A DNA stretch of 64,000 nucleotides from Alistipes sp. (GTDB taxonomy: Bacteria > Bacteroidota > Bacteroidia > Bacteroidales > Rikenellaceae), in NCBI GenBank assembly GCA_017505725.1, contig JAFVOR010000053.1, forward strand, positions 35,379 to 99,378. The letters run 5' to 3'. Under the pieces are notes generated by a model that was given only the letters and a program-made list of their open reading frames with translations, had not been told where the DNA came from and made no database searches. Below are positions 36,349 through 45,401 of the stretch, in pieces. The position numbers and the translations under genes were made by a program. The stretch's first letter is position 1; each line of letters opens with the position of its first letter.

Positions 36349-36864
36349 TTAGAATGGCAGATCGTCACCACTCTCGGCAGGAATCTCGGGTGCTGCCGTC
36401 TGCTGCACAGGAGTCTGTACCGGCTGCTGATAAGTTGGCTGCTGATAGACCGGCTGCTGAGGTGTCTGATAGCTCTGCTGTGGCTGCTGCATAGGCTGAG
36501 CATAGTCGTTAGCCACCTGCGACGATGGAGCATCCATACGACGACCAAGAAGCTTCATCTCGGTAGCCACAATCTCGGTGGTGTAACGCTTCTGATTATC
36601 CTTGTCGGTCCACTCGCGTGTGCGGAGCGAACCCTCGATATAGAGCTGACTGCCCTTGTGAACATACTTGTCGACCACATCGGCCAAACCACGCCACAAT
36701 GTGACGGTGTGCCACTCGGTCAACTCTTTTGTCTCGTTTGTCTGACGGTCGGTGTAACGCTCGGTGGTTGCCAAACGCAAGCGTGCAACCTTCGCTCCCG
36801 ACTCGAGAGCACGCACCTCGGGATCGAGGCCTACATTGCCGACCAAAATTACCTTATTAATCAT
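36349..36864 (-). CDS. ssb: Single-stranded DNA-binding protein
   Basis: 171 aa. OB-fold N-terminus (MINKVILVGNVGLDPEVRAL; WHTVTLWRGLADVVDKYV), a Gln/Pro-rich flexible linker, and the acidic tip GDDLPF that recruits replication and repair proteins. Last gene of lpxK-PNP-ssb on the minus strand, 15 bases after the phosphorylase. Confidence 0.96.
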   Translation of the reverse strand: MINKVILVGNVGLDPEVRALESGAKVARLRLATTERYTDRQTNETKELTEWHTVTLWRGLADVVDKYVHKGSQLYIEGSLRTREWTDKDNQKRYTTEIVATEMKLLGRRMDAPSSQVANDYAQPMQQPQQSYQTPQQPVYQQPTYQQPVQTPVQQTAAPEIPAESGDDLPF

Positions 36865-36879
36865 ATCTTATCTACTTTT

Positions 36880-37683
36880 TTATAATTCGCGAATCAACTC
36901 GGTGAACAATCGTGCCATACGCTCACCCGCCTTCTTACCCTGCTTCTGAACATCCTCGTGGTCGCCCTTCTCGTCGCTCAAACCGCAGTTTGTGATGACC
37001 GATACACCGAAGCACGGAACACCCATATGGCGTGCCACAATAACCTCGGGAACGGTGGACATACCCACAGCATCGCCACCAATAGCCTTGAAATAGCGGT
37101 ACTCGGCCTGTGTCTCGAATGTAGGGCCTGTGGTGCCGACATATACGCCATACTGCAACTTGATGGCCTCGCGCTCGGCAATAGCTGTAGCCTTGCTGCG
37201 GATGGCGTGAGCATAGCAGTCGTGCATATCAGGGAATCGAGGGCCAAACTCGGCCATATTAGGACCGATAAGCGGATTTGGCAGGAGGTTGATGTGGTCG
37301 GTGATAATCATCAAGTCACCCACGCAGAACGAGGTGTTGATACCGCCCGCAGCATTCGACACAAAGAGGTACTTGATGCCGAGCAGAGCCATCACACGCA
37401 CGGGGAAGGTGACCTGCTTCATAGCGTAGCCCTCATAGTAGTGGAAGCGTCCCTGCATAGCCACAACCTTGCGACCAGCCACCTTACCGAATATGAGGCA
37501 ACCCTTGTGTCCCTCTACGGTTGATACGGGCATCTCGGGGATATCTTTGTAGTCGAGACGATACTCTACATCGATACTATCGACAAAACCGCCCAAACCA
37601 GTGCCGAGGATGATACCTACCTCGGGCTCGAAGTTATTTGTAGCCTCCTTGATTGCGCTACAAGCCTTTAATATGCTTTTCAT
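36880..37683 (-). CDS. punA: Purine-nucleoside phosphorylase (trimeric type)
   Basis: 267 aa. It splits inosine and guanosine with phosphate for purine salvage. GTGLGG phosphate site, QGRFHYYEGY, SNAAGGIN, GPTFETQAEYR and the TNCGLSD base-binding region are all present, as in the 270-aa trimeric group. Its start lies 26 bases inside the end of lpxK in another frame. Confidence 0.95.
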   Translation of the reverse strand: MKSILKACSAIKEATNNFEPEVGIILGTGLGGFVDSIDVEYRLDYKDIPEMPVSTVEGHKGCLIFGKVAGRKVVAMQGRFHYYEGYAMKQVTFPVRVMALLGIKYLFVSNAAGGINTSFCVGDLMIITDHINLLPNPLIGPNMAEFGPRFPDMHDCYAHAIRSKATAIAEREAIKLQYGVYVGTTGPTFETQAEYRYFKAIGGDAVGMSTVPEVIVARHMGVPCFGVSVITNCGLSDEKGDHEDVQKQGKKAGERMARLFTELIREL

Positions 37684-38722
37684 TGTTCATATTTTTAATC
37701 TCCTTGTCGATGCGGGCAAAGAGCTCATCTCGGCCCTCGGCCAAGAAGCGCAAAGTTATACACTCGTAGAAGAGCTTGCTGCGCACCTCATCAGGGATTG
37801 CGTTGCTATTGACAAGTTTTACGGCATCCTTCTCGGTGGTCATTATCACCGCATCGGGATATTTAGCCAGGAGTCGTTCCATCTCGACAAGATCGCTCTT
37901 GCGATAGGCGTGGTGGTCATCGAAGGCGAGCGTCTCGACAACTTCATAGCGACTCGCCAAGCCCTGCTGGAAGGCCAAATTGTTGCCTATGCCCGACATA
38001 GCGATAACCTTGGCTCCCGCCTCGACCGTATTCTCGACACCTGCAAAAATCGGGCAAGGTTGCGACACCTGCATACGGGTGAAAAATAGCTCCTGCGACG
38101 GTTTCTCGATCAGATACATACGATACTCACGCATATAGATCGGCTTGATATCGTCGGGGCACTTGGTGACAACAAAGAGGTGGGCACGATGCAACGAGCT
38201 GAGTGTGTCGCGCAGATTACCCTGCGGATAGAGATGGTCGCGATAGACGGGACGATTGGCATCGGCAATGACAATGTTGACTAAAGGCTTGATGTAGCGA
38301 TGCTGGAATCCATCGTCCATAATCACCATATTCACATCGGGGAACTCCTCAAGTATGCGACGCACACCCTCTACACGCCTCTCGCAGACAATCACCTTCA
38401 CATTCGGGAACTTGCGCTTGATCTGCAGAGGCTCGTCGCCCACATTGCGATAGTAGTCGGTGGTCTCTACCACTCGGTAACCCTTGGTCACTCGACCATA
38501 TCCTCGCGAGAGCACCGCCACATTGTAGCTCTGCGAATAGTGCTCAACCAACATCTCGACTGTAGGTGTCTTACCCGTACCGCCAATATTGATATTTCCT
38601 ACACAAATAATCGGAATCTCGAACTCTACACTCTTGAGGATATTGAAGTCAAAGAGCATATGACGAATCCGCAAAGCGACTCCGTACAACCAGGCTGCTA
38701 TTTTGGCACTCAACTCTTTCAT
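37658..38722 (-). CDS. lpxK: Tetraacyldisaccharide 4'-kinase
   Basis: 354 aa from ATG 38722 (MKELSAKIAAWLYG). Inner-membrane enzyme that phosphorylates the 4' position of the lipid A precursor. N-terminal membrane helix, then Walker A GNINIGGTGKTP, SRGYGR, GDEP and DDGFQHR. The 26-base overlap with the purine-nucleoside phosphorylase gene implies coupled translation. Its promoter is divergent from the M23 peptidase gene. Confidence 0.94.
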   Translation of the reverse strand: MKELSAKIAAWLYGVALRIRHMLFDFNILKSVEFEIPIICVGNINIGGTGKTPTVEMLVEHYSQSYNVAVLSRGYGRVTKGYRVVETTDYYRNVGDEPLQIKRKFPNVKVIVCERRVEGVRRILEEFPDVNMVIMDDGFQHRYIKPLVNIVIADANRPVYRDHLYPQGNLRDTLSSLHRAHLFVVTKCPDDIKPIYMREYRMYLIEKPSQELFFTRMQVSQPCPIFAGVENTVEAGAKVIAMSGIGNNLAFQQGLASRYEVVETLAFDDHHAYRKSDLVEMERLLAKYPDAVIMTTEKDAVKLVNSNAIPDEVRSKLFYECITLRFLAEGRDELFARIDKEIKNMNNEKHIKGL

Positions 38723-38758
38723 TTGAAATCTTTTTTCCTCATTATATAATAATTCAAC

Positions 38759-38790
38759 CAAAGATAGTGATTTTCTTTAATTCCGCCAAA
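38759..38790 (-). promoter_or_regulatory. Promoter of lpxK-punA-ssb
   Basis: Minus-strand TTTG (38790-38787), 20 bases, TATCTTTG (38766-38759): a full consensus match. Confidence 0.7.
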
Positions 38791-38814
38791 TTTAGCACTA
38801 TATTTTCTTAAAAA

Positions 38815-38845
38815 TTGGAAATATTCTGCTTTTTTCCTACTTTTG
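38815..38845 (+). promoter_or_regulatory. Promoter of the M23 peptidase operon, near leaderless
   Basis: TTGG at 38815-38818, 19 bases, TACTTTTG at 38838-38845. Only 5 bases (TCACT) separate it from ATG 38851, so transcription should begin at or next to the start codon. Confidence 0.65.
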
Positions 38846-38850
38846 TCACT

Positions 38851-40092
38851 ATGAAACGAATCACTTACATACTCGGAATACTATTCATCGCCGCAGCGAT
38901 GACCAACTGCTCGTCGAAGGAGAGCAAAGTTGTTGAAAAAGAGAAGAATATCATATTCGGCATCGATGCCGACAACTACAATGTCGAGCGCAAAACTGTC
39001 GAGTCGGGCGAGTCGTGGAGCAAGATTCTCAATAGCCACGGAATAGGCTCGCAGAAGATTATGCGCCTGGACCAACTCACCAAGGAGATATGCCCTCTGC
39101 GCAACATCCGCGCCGGCAACCACTATACAACATTCACACGCAAGGACTCCACTGCCTACCTCGACCACCTGGTCTACGAGAAGAATATCATCGACTATGT
39201 CGTATTCTCGTTTGCGGGCGACTCGGTGGCAGTTCGCGAGGGGCAACGCGAGGTCGATATTCGTCGTCAGAAGCGTTCGGCCATCATCAACACCTCGCTC
39301 TGGGGGGCTATAATGGATGAGAAGCTACCCTACGCTCTCGCATCGGAGCTGGAGGATATATACCAATGGACCGTCGACTTCTTCGGCATTCAGGAGGGTG
39401 ATAGCTTCACAGTCATCTACGACGAGAAGTTTATAGACACCCTCTCGGTGGGCATTGGTCGTGTGTGGGGCGCAAAGTTTACCCATCGCGGCAAGGAGAT
39501 ATACGCTATTCCATTCGAGCAGAAAGGCAAGATTCAATATTGGGAGAACGATGGCGGCTCGCTCCGCAAGCAGTTGCTCAAGGCTCCGCTCAAGTTCACC
39601 CGCATCTCGTCGGGCTACTCGCACGCTCGATTCCACCCCGTACTCAAGAAATATCGACCTCACCACGGTGTAGACTACGCAGCACCATCGGGCACTCCGG
39701 TGCGCTCGGTGGCCGATGGCGTGGTTGTGCAGAAGTCATACGACAAGGCTGCCGGTTATATGCTCAAGATCAAGCACCCGGGCAACCTCACCTCGGGCTA
39801 TCTCCACCTTCGTGGCTTTGCCAAGGGTATCGCCAAGGGCAGTCGTGTATCACAGGGACAGGTCATCGGTTATGTGGGTAGCACAGGTCGCTCGACAGGT
39901 CCGCACCTCGACTTCCGTCTATGGAAGGGAGGTACAGCCATCAACCCTCTGAAAGTACCGCAGAAGCCATCCGAGCCAATCTCGGCAGCCAATCGTGAAC
40001 GCTTCGAGCAGGTTCGCTCACGAGTGGTTATGGAGCTCAATGGAGAAGTTGCCGACTCGTTGAAAGTTAAATCGGAAGAGGATATTCGTTAG
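38851..40092 (+). CDS. M23-family (LytM-type) peptidoglycan endopeptidase, lipoprotein
   Basis: 413 aa. Lipobox MTNC (Cys20). Residues about 45-260 are the usual N-terminal region of cell-wall M23 proteins. The zinc peptidase domain follows: FHPVLKKYRPHHGVDYAAPSGTPV (first His and Asp), HLRGF and HLDFRLW. All metal and catalytic positions are intact, so it should cut cross-links rather than act as an activator. Later neighbours are the flavin-type protein, ispD and a PH-like protein. Confidence 0.9.
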   Translation: MKRITYILGILFIAAAMTNCSSKESKVVEKEKNIIFGIDADNYNVERKTVESGESWSKILNSHGIGSQKIMRLDQLTKEICPLRNIRAGNHYTTFTRKDSTAYLDHLVYEKNIIDYVVFSFAGDSVAVREGQREVDIRRQKRSAIINTSLWGAIMDEKLPYALASELEDIYQWTVDFFGIQEGDSFTVIYDEKFIDTLSVGIGRVWGAKFTHRGKEIYAIPFEQKGKIQYWENDGGSLRKQLLKAPLKFTRISSGYSHARFHPVLKKYRPHHGVDYAAPSGTPVRSVADGVVVQKSYDKAAGYMLKIKHPGNLTSGYLHLRGFAKGIAKGSRVSQGQVIGYVGSTGRSTGPHLDFRLWKGGTAINPLKVPQKPSEPISAANRERFEQVRSRVVMELNGEVADSLKVKSEEDIR

Positions 40093-40095
40093 CCT

Positions 40096-40509
40096 ATGGT
40101 CGACAAGCGCATCGCAGATTTCATTGGTCGTCACCACGTACTCACCCTCGCCACCTCGGTGGAGGGCGAGCCCTACTGCGCGGCGTGTTTCTACGCCTAC
40201 GACAAGGAGCGCAACCGCCTGATATTCACCTCCGACGACTCGACCCGTCACGCACAGCAGATGCTCGAAAATGCAAAGGTTGCCGTGGGTATCACACTCG
40301 AGACAAGAGTGGTAAGCAAGGTGCAGGGGGTGCAGATTTGCGGTGTTGCCGAGCGAGGCGACGACAAGGATCGAACTCGCTACATCAAGCGATTTCCTTA
40401 TGCCGCAGTGGCACCATTGAACATCTGGGCTGTAGTGCCCACATTCATAAAACTCACCGACAATACGCTCGGCTTTGGCAAGAAACTGATATGGAACAAC
40501 CAAGAGTAG
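40096..40509 (+). CDS. Pyridoxamine 5'-phosphate oxidase-like flavin-fold protein
   Basis: 137 aa split-barrel protein: LTLATSVEGEPYCAACFYAYD, LIFTSDDSTRHAQQM and the central VQICGVAE strand are typical of small FMN-binding PNPOx-like (YhbP-type) proteins. True PNP oxidase residues are not evident, so vitamin B6 oxidation is unlikely. It starts 3 bases after the M23 gene and overlaps ispD by 19 bases. Confidence 0.8.
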   Translation: MVDKRIADFIGRHHVLTLATSVEGEPYCAACFYAYDKERNRLIFTSDDSTRHAQQMLENAKVAVGITLETRVVSKVQGVQICGVAERGDDKDRTRYIKRFPYAAVAPLNIWAVVPTFIKLTDNTLGFGKKLIWNNQE

Positions 40510-41171
40510 GCATCATCATCGTGGCAGGTGGCAGTGGCAGTCGTATGGGCGGCACACTCCCCAAGCAGTTCTCGCTTGTGGGTGGCGAACCAATCCTCGC
40601 ACGCACCATCAACAACTTCCGCAAGGCTCTCCCCGCATCACGCATTGTGGTGGTATTGCCTGCCGAGTATATCGAGTTCTGGAAGAACTTCTCGGCTCGT
40701 TTCAATGTGGCGAAGCACTCGGTCATAGAGGGTGGCAAGGAGCGTTTCCACTCGGTGAAGAGTGGCATCGAGTCGCTCAGTTGCGAGCTCGACCTGATAG
40801 CGGTGCAGGATGGCGTGCGACCTTTCGCATCGAAGGATATGATTCTCCGTGCTGTGGAGTGCGCCTCCAAGAATGGCAGTGCCATACCTGTTGTGAAGGC
40901 GGTGGACTCCTACCGTGCCATCGAAGGCGAGGAGTCGAAGATTGTCGACCGCACTCCGCTGCGCATTGTGCAGACTCCCCAGATATTCGCAGCCCCTATA
41001 CTTCGTGTCGCCTATGACACCCCATTCAGGGCCGACTTTACTGACGATGCCTCGGTGGTGGAGTACTCGGGCGAGAAGGTGACACTCTGCGAGGGCGAGT
41101 ATACCAACATCAAGATCACTACCCCATCGGACTTGGTAATTGCCGAGGCGATAGCGAAAACAGATATCTAA
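40491..41171 (+). CDS. ispD: 2-C-methyl-D-erythritol 4-phosphate cytidylyltransferase
   Basis: 226 aa. It makes CDP-methylerythritol in the non-mevalonate isoprenoid pathway. The start at 40491 (MEQPRVG) overlaps the upstream gene. Nucleotide loop VAGGSGSRMGGTLPKQF, then KERFHSVKSG, VQDGVRPF, and TDDASVVEY with EGEYTNIKITTPSDL at the end are diagnostic. Confidence 0.95.
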   Translation: MEQPRVGIIIVAGGSGSRMGGTLPKQFSLVGGEPILARTINNFRKALPASRIVVVLPAEYIEFWKNFSARFNVAKHSVIEGGKERFHSVKSGIESLSCELDLIAVQDGVRPFASKDMILRAVECASKNGSAIPVVKAVDSYRAIEGEESKIVDRTPLRIVQTPQIFAAPILRVAYDTPFRADFTDDASVVEYSGEKVTLCEGEYTNIKITTPSDLVIAEAIAKTDI

Positions 41172-41188
41172 TCTAAAACAAAAGAGTC

Positions 41189-41710
41189 GTGGAAAAGGTT
41201 TACAAATACAAACTTGGCAGACGAGTACCCTACACCTCCGTACTCTACATCCTGCTCTTTGTGGCATTGGGGGTGCTGCTCGCCTTTATCTACGAGGGAG
41301 GCTACATCTCGGCGTGGTTTATTATGCTTATAGCAGCAGTCTTTGCACTGATGGTGCTCTCCATACCTCGTCGTGTTGTGATTGACGGGGAGGATATCGA
41401 GATTCAGTGCATAGCCGAGGATACAATACTCGCATATGAGGATATCGCCGGCATTCGTGCTGTCGAGGAGCGCGAGATGAACGCCTGTCTGCCACTATTT
41501 GGTGCGGTGGGATTCTTTGGTCACTACGGGCTCTTTCTCAACCTCCGCACTATGGAGGTCATCCACATCTACGCCTCTCGATGGGGCAAGTTCGTCGAGA
41601 TTACCGACATCGATGGCGGTAAGTACTACATCTCGTGCGAGGAGCGCGACGACATCATAGCGAGCGTCGAGGAGTATATCGATCCACACGACACCCGCGA
41701 AAATATCTAA
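41189..41710 (+). CDS. Membrane protein with PH-like domain, function unknown
   Basis: 173 aa from a GTG start at 41189, 17 bases after ispD; the first ATG would delete the first membrane segment. Two hydrophobic segments (about 15-35 and 38-58) precede a beta-rich domain (RRVVIDGEDIEIQCIAEDT; VIHIYASRWGKFVEITDIDGG) resembling bacterial PH domains. Last gene of the M23-ispD unit. Confidence 0.6.
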   Translation: MEKVYKYKLGRRVPYTSVLYILLFVALGVLLAFIYEGGYISAWFIMLIAAVFALMVLSIPRRVVIDGEDIEIQCIAEDTILAYEDIAGIRAVEEREMNACLPLFGAVGFFGHYGLFLNLRTMEVIHIYASRWGKFVEITDIDGGKYYISCEERDDIIASVEEYIDPHDTRENI

Positions 41711-41713
41711 AAA

Positions 41714-41753
41714 GAGAGTACCCCCGTCAGCATTGCCGATGGGGGTACTCTTA
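41714..41753. terminator. Terminator between the convergent PH-like gene and gcvT
   Basis: GAGTACCCCC (41716-41725) pairs with GGGGGTACTC (41741-41750), with CGTCAGCATTGCCGAT in the loop. A-rich and T-poor flanks make the direction uncertain; it probably serves both genes. Confidence 0.75.
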
Positions 41754-41766
41754 CTCTGCAAAGACT

Positions 41767-42861
41767 CTATACGAATGGGAGCTTAACAACCTCCGCCTTC
41801 AAGAGGCGGTCGCGGATGATGACGCATACCACGGTGCCAACCTCGGCAAACTCACTCTTGACATAGGCCATACCGATGCCCACCTTGAGGCAAGGCGACA
41901 TAGTGCCCGAGGTGACGTGACCAATCTCGTTACCCTCCGTATCGGCAACCTTATATTCGTGGCGTGGAATGCCTCGGTCTATCATCTTCAGGCCCACCAA
42001 CTTGCGCTCAACGCCATTGGCCTTCTGCTCGGCAAGCAACGCCTTGTCGATAAACTCCTTGCCCTCGACAAACTTGGTGATCCAGCCCAAGCCCGCCTCG
42101 ATAGGCGAAGTGGTGTCATCAATCTCGTCGCCATAGAGGCAGAAGCCCTTCTCCAAGCGGAGAGTGTCGCGTGCGCCAAGTCCGATATTTTTGAGGCCAT
42201 ACTCCTCGCCAGCCTTCCAAAGCTCCTCCCAGATGTGGTCGGCATCCTCGTTGTGCATATAGATCTCGCAGCCACCCGAGCCCGTGTAGCCCGTAATGGA
42301 GAGGATAACCTCGCAACCCACCAGCTGCAACTGCTTGAAGGTGTAGTATGGCATATCCTCGACCTGCTCCTCGCACATCTTCTGCACAATCTTCATTGCA
42401 AGAGGGCCCTGCACCGCCAACTGCGAGATGCGATCCGAGGCGTTCTCAAGCTCGACACCCTCACGCATACCGAAGGCCTTGCCCTGCTCGAGGATATGTG
42501 CCCAATCCTTGTCGATGTTGGCAGCATTTACGCAGATGAGGTACTTCTGCTCCGAGTAGCGGTAGATGATAATATCGTCGACGATACCGCCCTTGCCGTT
42601 TGGCATACACGAATATTGCGCCTTGCCATCGTAGAGCTTCGAGACATCGTTTGTAGCAATGTGTTGCAAGAGTGCTGTGGCGTGCTCGCCCTTCACCCAA
42701 ATCTCGCCCATATGGCTCACATCGAATACGCCCGCGCCATTACGCACGGTCATATGCTCGTCGTTGATGCCCGAGAACTCAATAGGCATATTGTAGCCCG
42801 CAAACTCCGCCATCTTGGCACCATTTGCAATGTGATACTTTGTGAATACGGTTGTTTTCAT
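41767..42861 (-). CDS. gcvT: Glycine cleavage system T protein (aminomethyltransferase)
   Basis: 364 aa. It moves the one-carbon unit from GcvH-bound aminomethyl to tetrahydrofolate. [29 protein letters not shown] is spread over residues 25-53, with NAANIDKD and [14 protein letters not shown] as further family signatures. It is monocistronic, apart from gcvH; a -7-like TAAATTTG (42901-42894) lies 33 bases upstream. Confidence 0.95.
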   Translation of the reverse strand: MKTTVFTKYHIANGAKMAEFAGYNMPIEFSGINDEHMTVRNGAGVFDVSHMGEIWVKGEHATALLQHIATNDVSKLYDGKAQYSCMPNGKGGIVDDIIIYRYSEQKYLICVNAANIDKDWAHILEQGKAFGMREGVELENASDRISQLAVQGPLAMKIVQKMCEEQVEDMPYYTFKQLQLVGCEVILSITGYTGSGGCEIYMHNEDADHIWEELWKAGEEYGLKNIGLGARDTLRLEKGFCLYGDEIDDTTSPIEAGLGWITKFVEGKEFIDKALLAEQKANGVERKLVGLKMIDRGIPRHEYKVADTEGNEIGHVTSGTMSPCLKVGIGMAYVKSEFAEVGTVVCVIIRDRLLKAEVVKLPFV

Positions 42862-43007
42862 AGTGTTATGTAGTTTTAAGTTCGTTCTGCTTACAAATTT
42901 AACAATTAAAAATTAAAAAATGAAGCGTTTTTGTGGGATTATAACTTTTAATTACCTACAAATTCAAACTGTCTTTTGCAGAAAATGAGAAAGAGGTGAA
43001 CAAGGGG

Positions 43008-43231
43008 ATTTTGTGCTAAACGGGGAAGCGAGCCCGCAATACACCCACCCAAAAATCGTAAATGATTAGGCTATTTTTGAGGCAAACAAAAAGCCCGCTT
43101 GCGCAGCAATCTCAACCTAAAAAACAGAGGTGTGCGAGGGAATTTTGTGCTAAACGGGGAAGCAAGCCCGCAATACACCCACCCAAAAATCGTAAATGAT
43201 TAGGCTATTTTTGAGGCAAACAAGAAGCCCG
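43008..43231. repeat. Tandem 134-base repeat containing hairpin-repeat arms
   Basis: Bases 43008-43097 and 43142-43231 are near-identical 90-base copies (two mismatches noted), both running from ATTTTGTGCTAAACGGGG to AAGCCCG. The period is 134 bases. Only the second copy leads into a complete family-A hairpin; the first is followed by unrelated sequence. No gene lies in 42862-43308. Confidence 0.75.
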
Positions 43232-43310
43232 ATGCGCAGCATAGTAGACCTATGTGAGCAATCGGGCTATTGAAGAGCGACTCAAAAAGAGCCAATCAGA
43301 ACGATTTTTT
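43185..43310. repeat. Family-A hairpin element at the mmdB stop codon
   Basis: AAAAATCGT pairs with ACGATTTTT, CTATTTTTGAG with CTCAAAAAGAG, and AGCCCGAT with ATCGGGCT. The apex is CATAGTAGACCTATG with GTGAGCA. The mmdB stop codon (43311-43309) touches the outer arm. Confidence 0.78.
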
Positions 43311-44517
43311 AGCCGAGGAAGGCAAGAAGAATACCTGCCGCCACTGCCGATCCTACCACACCCGCTACATTAGGACCCATAGCGTGCATAAGGAGGAAGT
43401 TCGACTTGTCGTACTCCTGACCCACGGTCTGCGATACACGGGCCGCCATAGGCACTGCCGATACACCTGCCGAACCGATGAGTGGGTTAATCTTGTTACC
43501 CTCCTTAGAGAAGAGGTTCATCAACTTTGCAAGGAGCACACCACCTGCCGATCCACAGCTGAATGCGAGGATACCGAGGCAGAGGATGAAGATAGTCTTG
43601 ATGTTGAGGAACGAATCGCCGGTAGCGGTAGCACCAACCGAGATACCGAGGAAGATAACCACGATATTCATCAACTCGTTCTGAACGGTCTTTGCAAGAC
43701 GATCTACGACACCGCACTCCTTCATCAAGTTACCGAGCATCAAGCAGCCCACAAGTGGAGCAGCCGATGGGAGAAGCAACGCAATGACGATGGTGATGAT
43801 GACAGGGAAGAGAATCTTCTCGGTCTTCGACACCTGACGCAACTGCTTCATCTTGATAAGGCGCTCGTTCTGGGTGGTCAACGCACGCATAATTGGCGGC
43901 TGAATCACAGGCACGAGAGCCATATACGAGTAGGCTGCGATAGCGATAGGGCCGAGCAACTCAGGTGCAAGACGAGCGGTGAGGAAGATTGAGGTAGGGC
44001 CATCGGCACCACCGATAATACCAATCGAACCACACTCGTTTGGAGTAAAGCCCAAAGCATACGCACCGATAAATGTTGCGAAGATACCCAACTGCGCTGC
44101 AGCACCGAGCAAGAAGCTCTTAGGGTTAGCGATAAGTGGACCAAAGTCGGTCATTGCACCCACACCGATGAAGATCAAGCAAGGGTAGATACCGAGCTTG
44201 ACACCAAGGTAGAGGATGTCCAAGAGACCAGCCTCACCGTGAGCAAAATGCTCCCAATGAACGTGACCACCTGCGAAGAACTCCGAGTGGAACATCTCGG
44301 CACCCGGAAGGTTGGTGAGCAACATACCGAATGCGATAGGGAGCAACAAAAGCGGCTCGAACTGCTTCTTGATAGCGAGCCAGAGGAGGAAGCAAGCGAG
44401 ACCAATCATCACCGCCATCTTCCAGCCACCCGGTGCAAAGAAGAGTCCGATTCCCGACTGCTGAACAAAATCTGTCAACGACTCGAGAATGAAGTTAGAC
44501 TGCAAGAGTGTAATCAT
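43309..44517 (-). CDS. mmdB: Na+-translocating methylmalonyl-CoA decarboxylase, beta subunit
   Basis: 402 aa, 9-11 membrane segments. It couples decarboxylation of the carboxybiotin carrier to Na+ export. Family motif [10 protein letters not shown] holds the essential Asp, and [13 protein letters not shown] and [13 protein letters not shown] are conserved. OadB, GcdB and MmdB are hard to tell apart; the operon with mce and mmdA points to MmdB. Last gene of the operon, 5 bases after mmdC. Confidence 0.93.
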   Translation of the reverse strand: MITLLQSNFILESLTDFVQQSGIGLFFAPGGWKMAVMIGLACFLLWLAIKKQFEPLLLLPIAFGMLLTNLPGAEMFHSEFFAGGHVHWEHFAHGEAGLLDILYLGVKLGIYPCLIFIGVGAMTDFGPLIANPKSFLLGAAAQLGIFATFIGAYALGFTPNECGSIGIIGGADGPTSIFLTARLAPELLGPIAIAAYSYMALVPVIQPPIMRALTTQNERLIKMKQLRQVSKTEKILFPVIITIVIALLLPSAAPLVGCLMLGNLMKECGVVDRLAKTVQNELMNIVVIFLGISVGATATGDSFLNIKTIFILCLGILAFSCGSAGGVLLAKLMNLFSKEGNKINPLIGSAGVSAVPMAARVSQTVGQEYDKSNFLLMHAMGPNVAGVVGSAVAAGILLAFLG

Positions 44518-44522
44518 AATCG

Positions 44523-44984
44523 TTACTCAATAACAAGTAAAACATCACCCTCCATAACAGTAGCACCTGCCGAAACAAGCACCTGCTTAACAACACCTGC
44601 ACGCTCTGCGTCGATATTGTTCTCCATCTTCATAGCCTCCAATACCACTACGGTCTGACCTGCTGCCACGGTATCACCCTCCTTAACGTTGATAGAGAGA
44701 ACTGTACCTGGGAGCGGACAAGTGATCTTAGAGCCACCGGCTGCAGGGGCTGCAGCGGCAGGCTTGGTTGCGATAGGGGTCTGTGGAGTTACCGAGATGC
44801 TGGTAGCGGCCTGTGGCACAGCTACCACCTGTGGCTTCTTTGGAGCCGATGTCTTACCGCCCTCGATCTCAACATCATATTTTGTGCCGTTGACGGTCAC
44901 GCGAGCCATTGTCGACGACTCGTTAATATCCTCAATCTTAACCTCGTATGGGTTACCATTGATCTTCAATGAATACTTTTTCAT
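44523..44984 (-). CDS. mmdC: Biotin carrier subunit of methylmalonyl-CoA decarboxylase
   Basis: 153 aa. An N-terminal segment, an Ala/Pro linker ([11 protein letters not shown]) and a biotinyl domain with EAMKM (Lys119). BirA encoded at 14741 would attach biotin. It carries the carboxyl group from MmdA to MmdB. Confidence 0.93.
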   Translation of the reverse strand: MKKYSLKINGNPYEVKIEDINESSTMARVTVNGTKYDVEIEGGKTSAPKKPQVVAVPQAATSISVTPQTPIATKPAAAAPAAGGSKITCPLPGTVLSINVKEGDTVAAGQTVVVLEAMKMENNIDAERAGVVKQVLVSAGATVMEGDVLLVIE

Positions 44985-45003
44985 TTCCTTCTTTAAGTCT
45001 TAA

Positions 45004-45375
45004 TTATTTACGCTCAGGCAACTGAGTCAATCCGTGAATTTTAGAGCTCCAAGGCGAGTATGCACGAGTGATGCGGTGGATGGTCAACATCTCCGACTCC
45101 TGATCGTGCAAGTTGCTCTTGTAGAGTTTCAGTGCAGTGATGATTGCAGCTGCAATCTCCTGGTCGCTGATAGCCTCGTGATGATCATCGTCAGCAACTG
45201 CAATACCTGCAGCAGCAGCCTTTGCAGCCTTCTCGGCCCTCTTCTGGCGAGTAAATGCAGTACCCATACCCTTCATAATGAAGATGAGGAGCACAAGCAC
45301 ACAAAATACTACACCAAAGCCAATAAGGGTCATCAAGCCCATATCGCCCCAGCCTACATTTGCAAATTTATCCAT
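45004..45375 (-). CDS. mmdD: OadG-like small membrane subunit of the decarboxylase
   Basis: 123 aa, one membrane segment (residues about 13-34: LMTLIGFGVVFCVLVLLIFI), then an Ala/Lys helix and a His/Asp cluster (DDDHH) as in OadG/MmdD proteins that assemble the complex and may bind metal. The C-terminal helix resembles the usual docking helix. It lies between mmdA and mmdC. Confidence 0.85.
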   Translation of the reverse strand: MDKFANVGWGDMGLMTLIGFGVVFCVLVLLIFIMKGMGTAFTRQKRAEKAAKAAAAGIAVADDDHHEAISDQEIAAAIITALKLYKSNLHDQESEMLTIHRITRAYSPWSSKIHGLTQLPERK

Positions 45376-45401
45376 AGTTCAAATTTGTTTTGTGGTTTGG
45401 A

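Noticed and set aside
42862-42960. Glycine riboswitch upstream of gcvT
   Set aside because: The leader is about 30 bases of AT-rich DNA without the paired-aptamer pattern.
43008-43231. CRISPR-like array
   Set aside because: Only two long copies with a single spacer-like gap and no cas genes; it is a tandem of a dispersed repeat.
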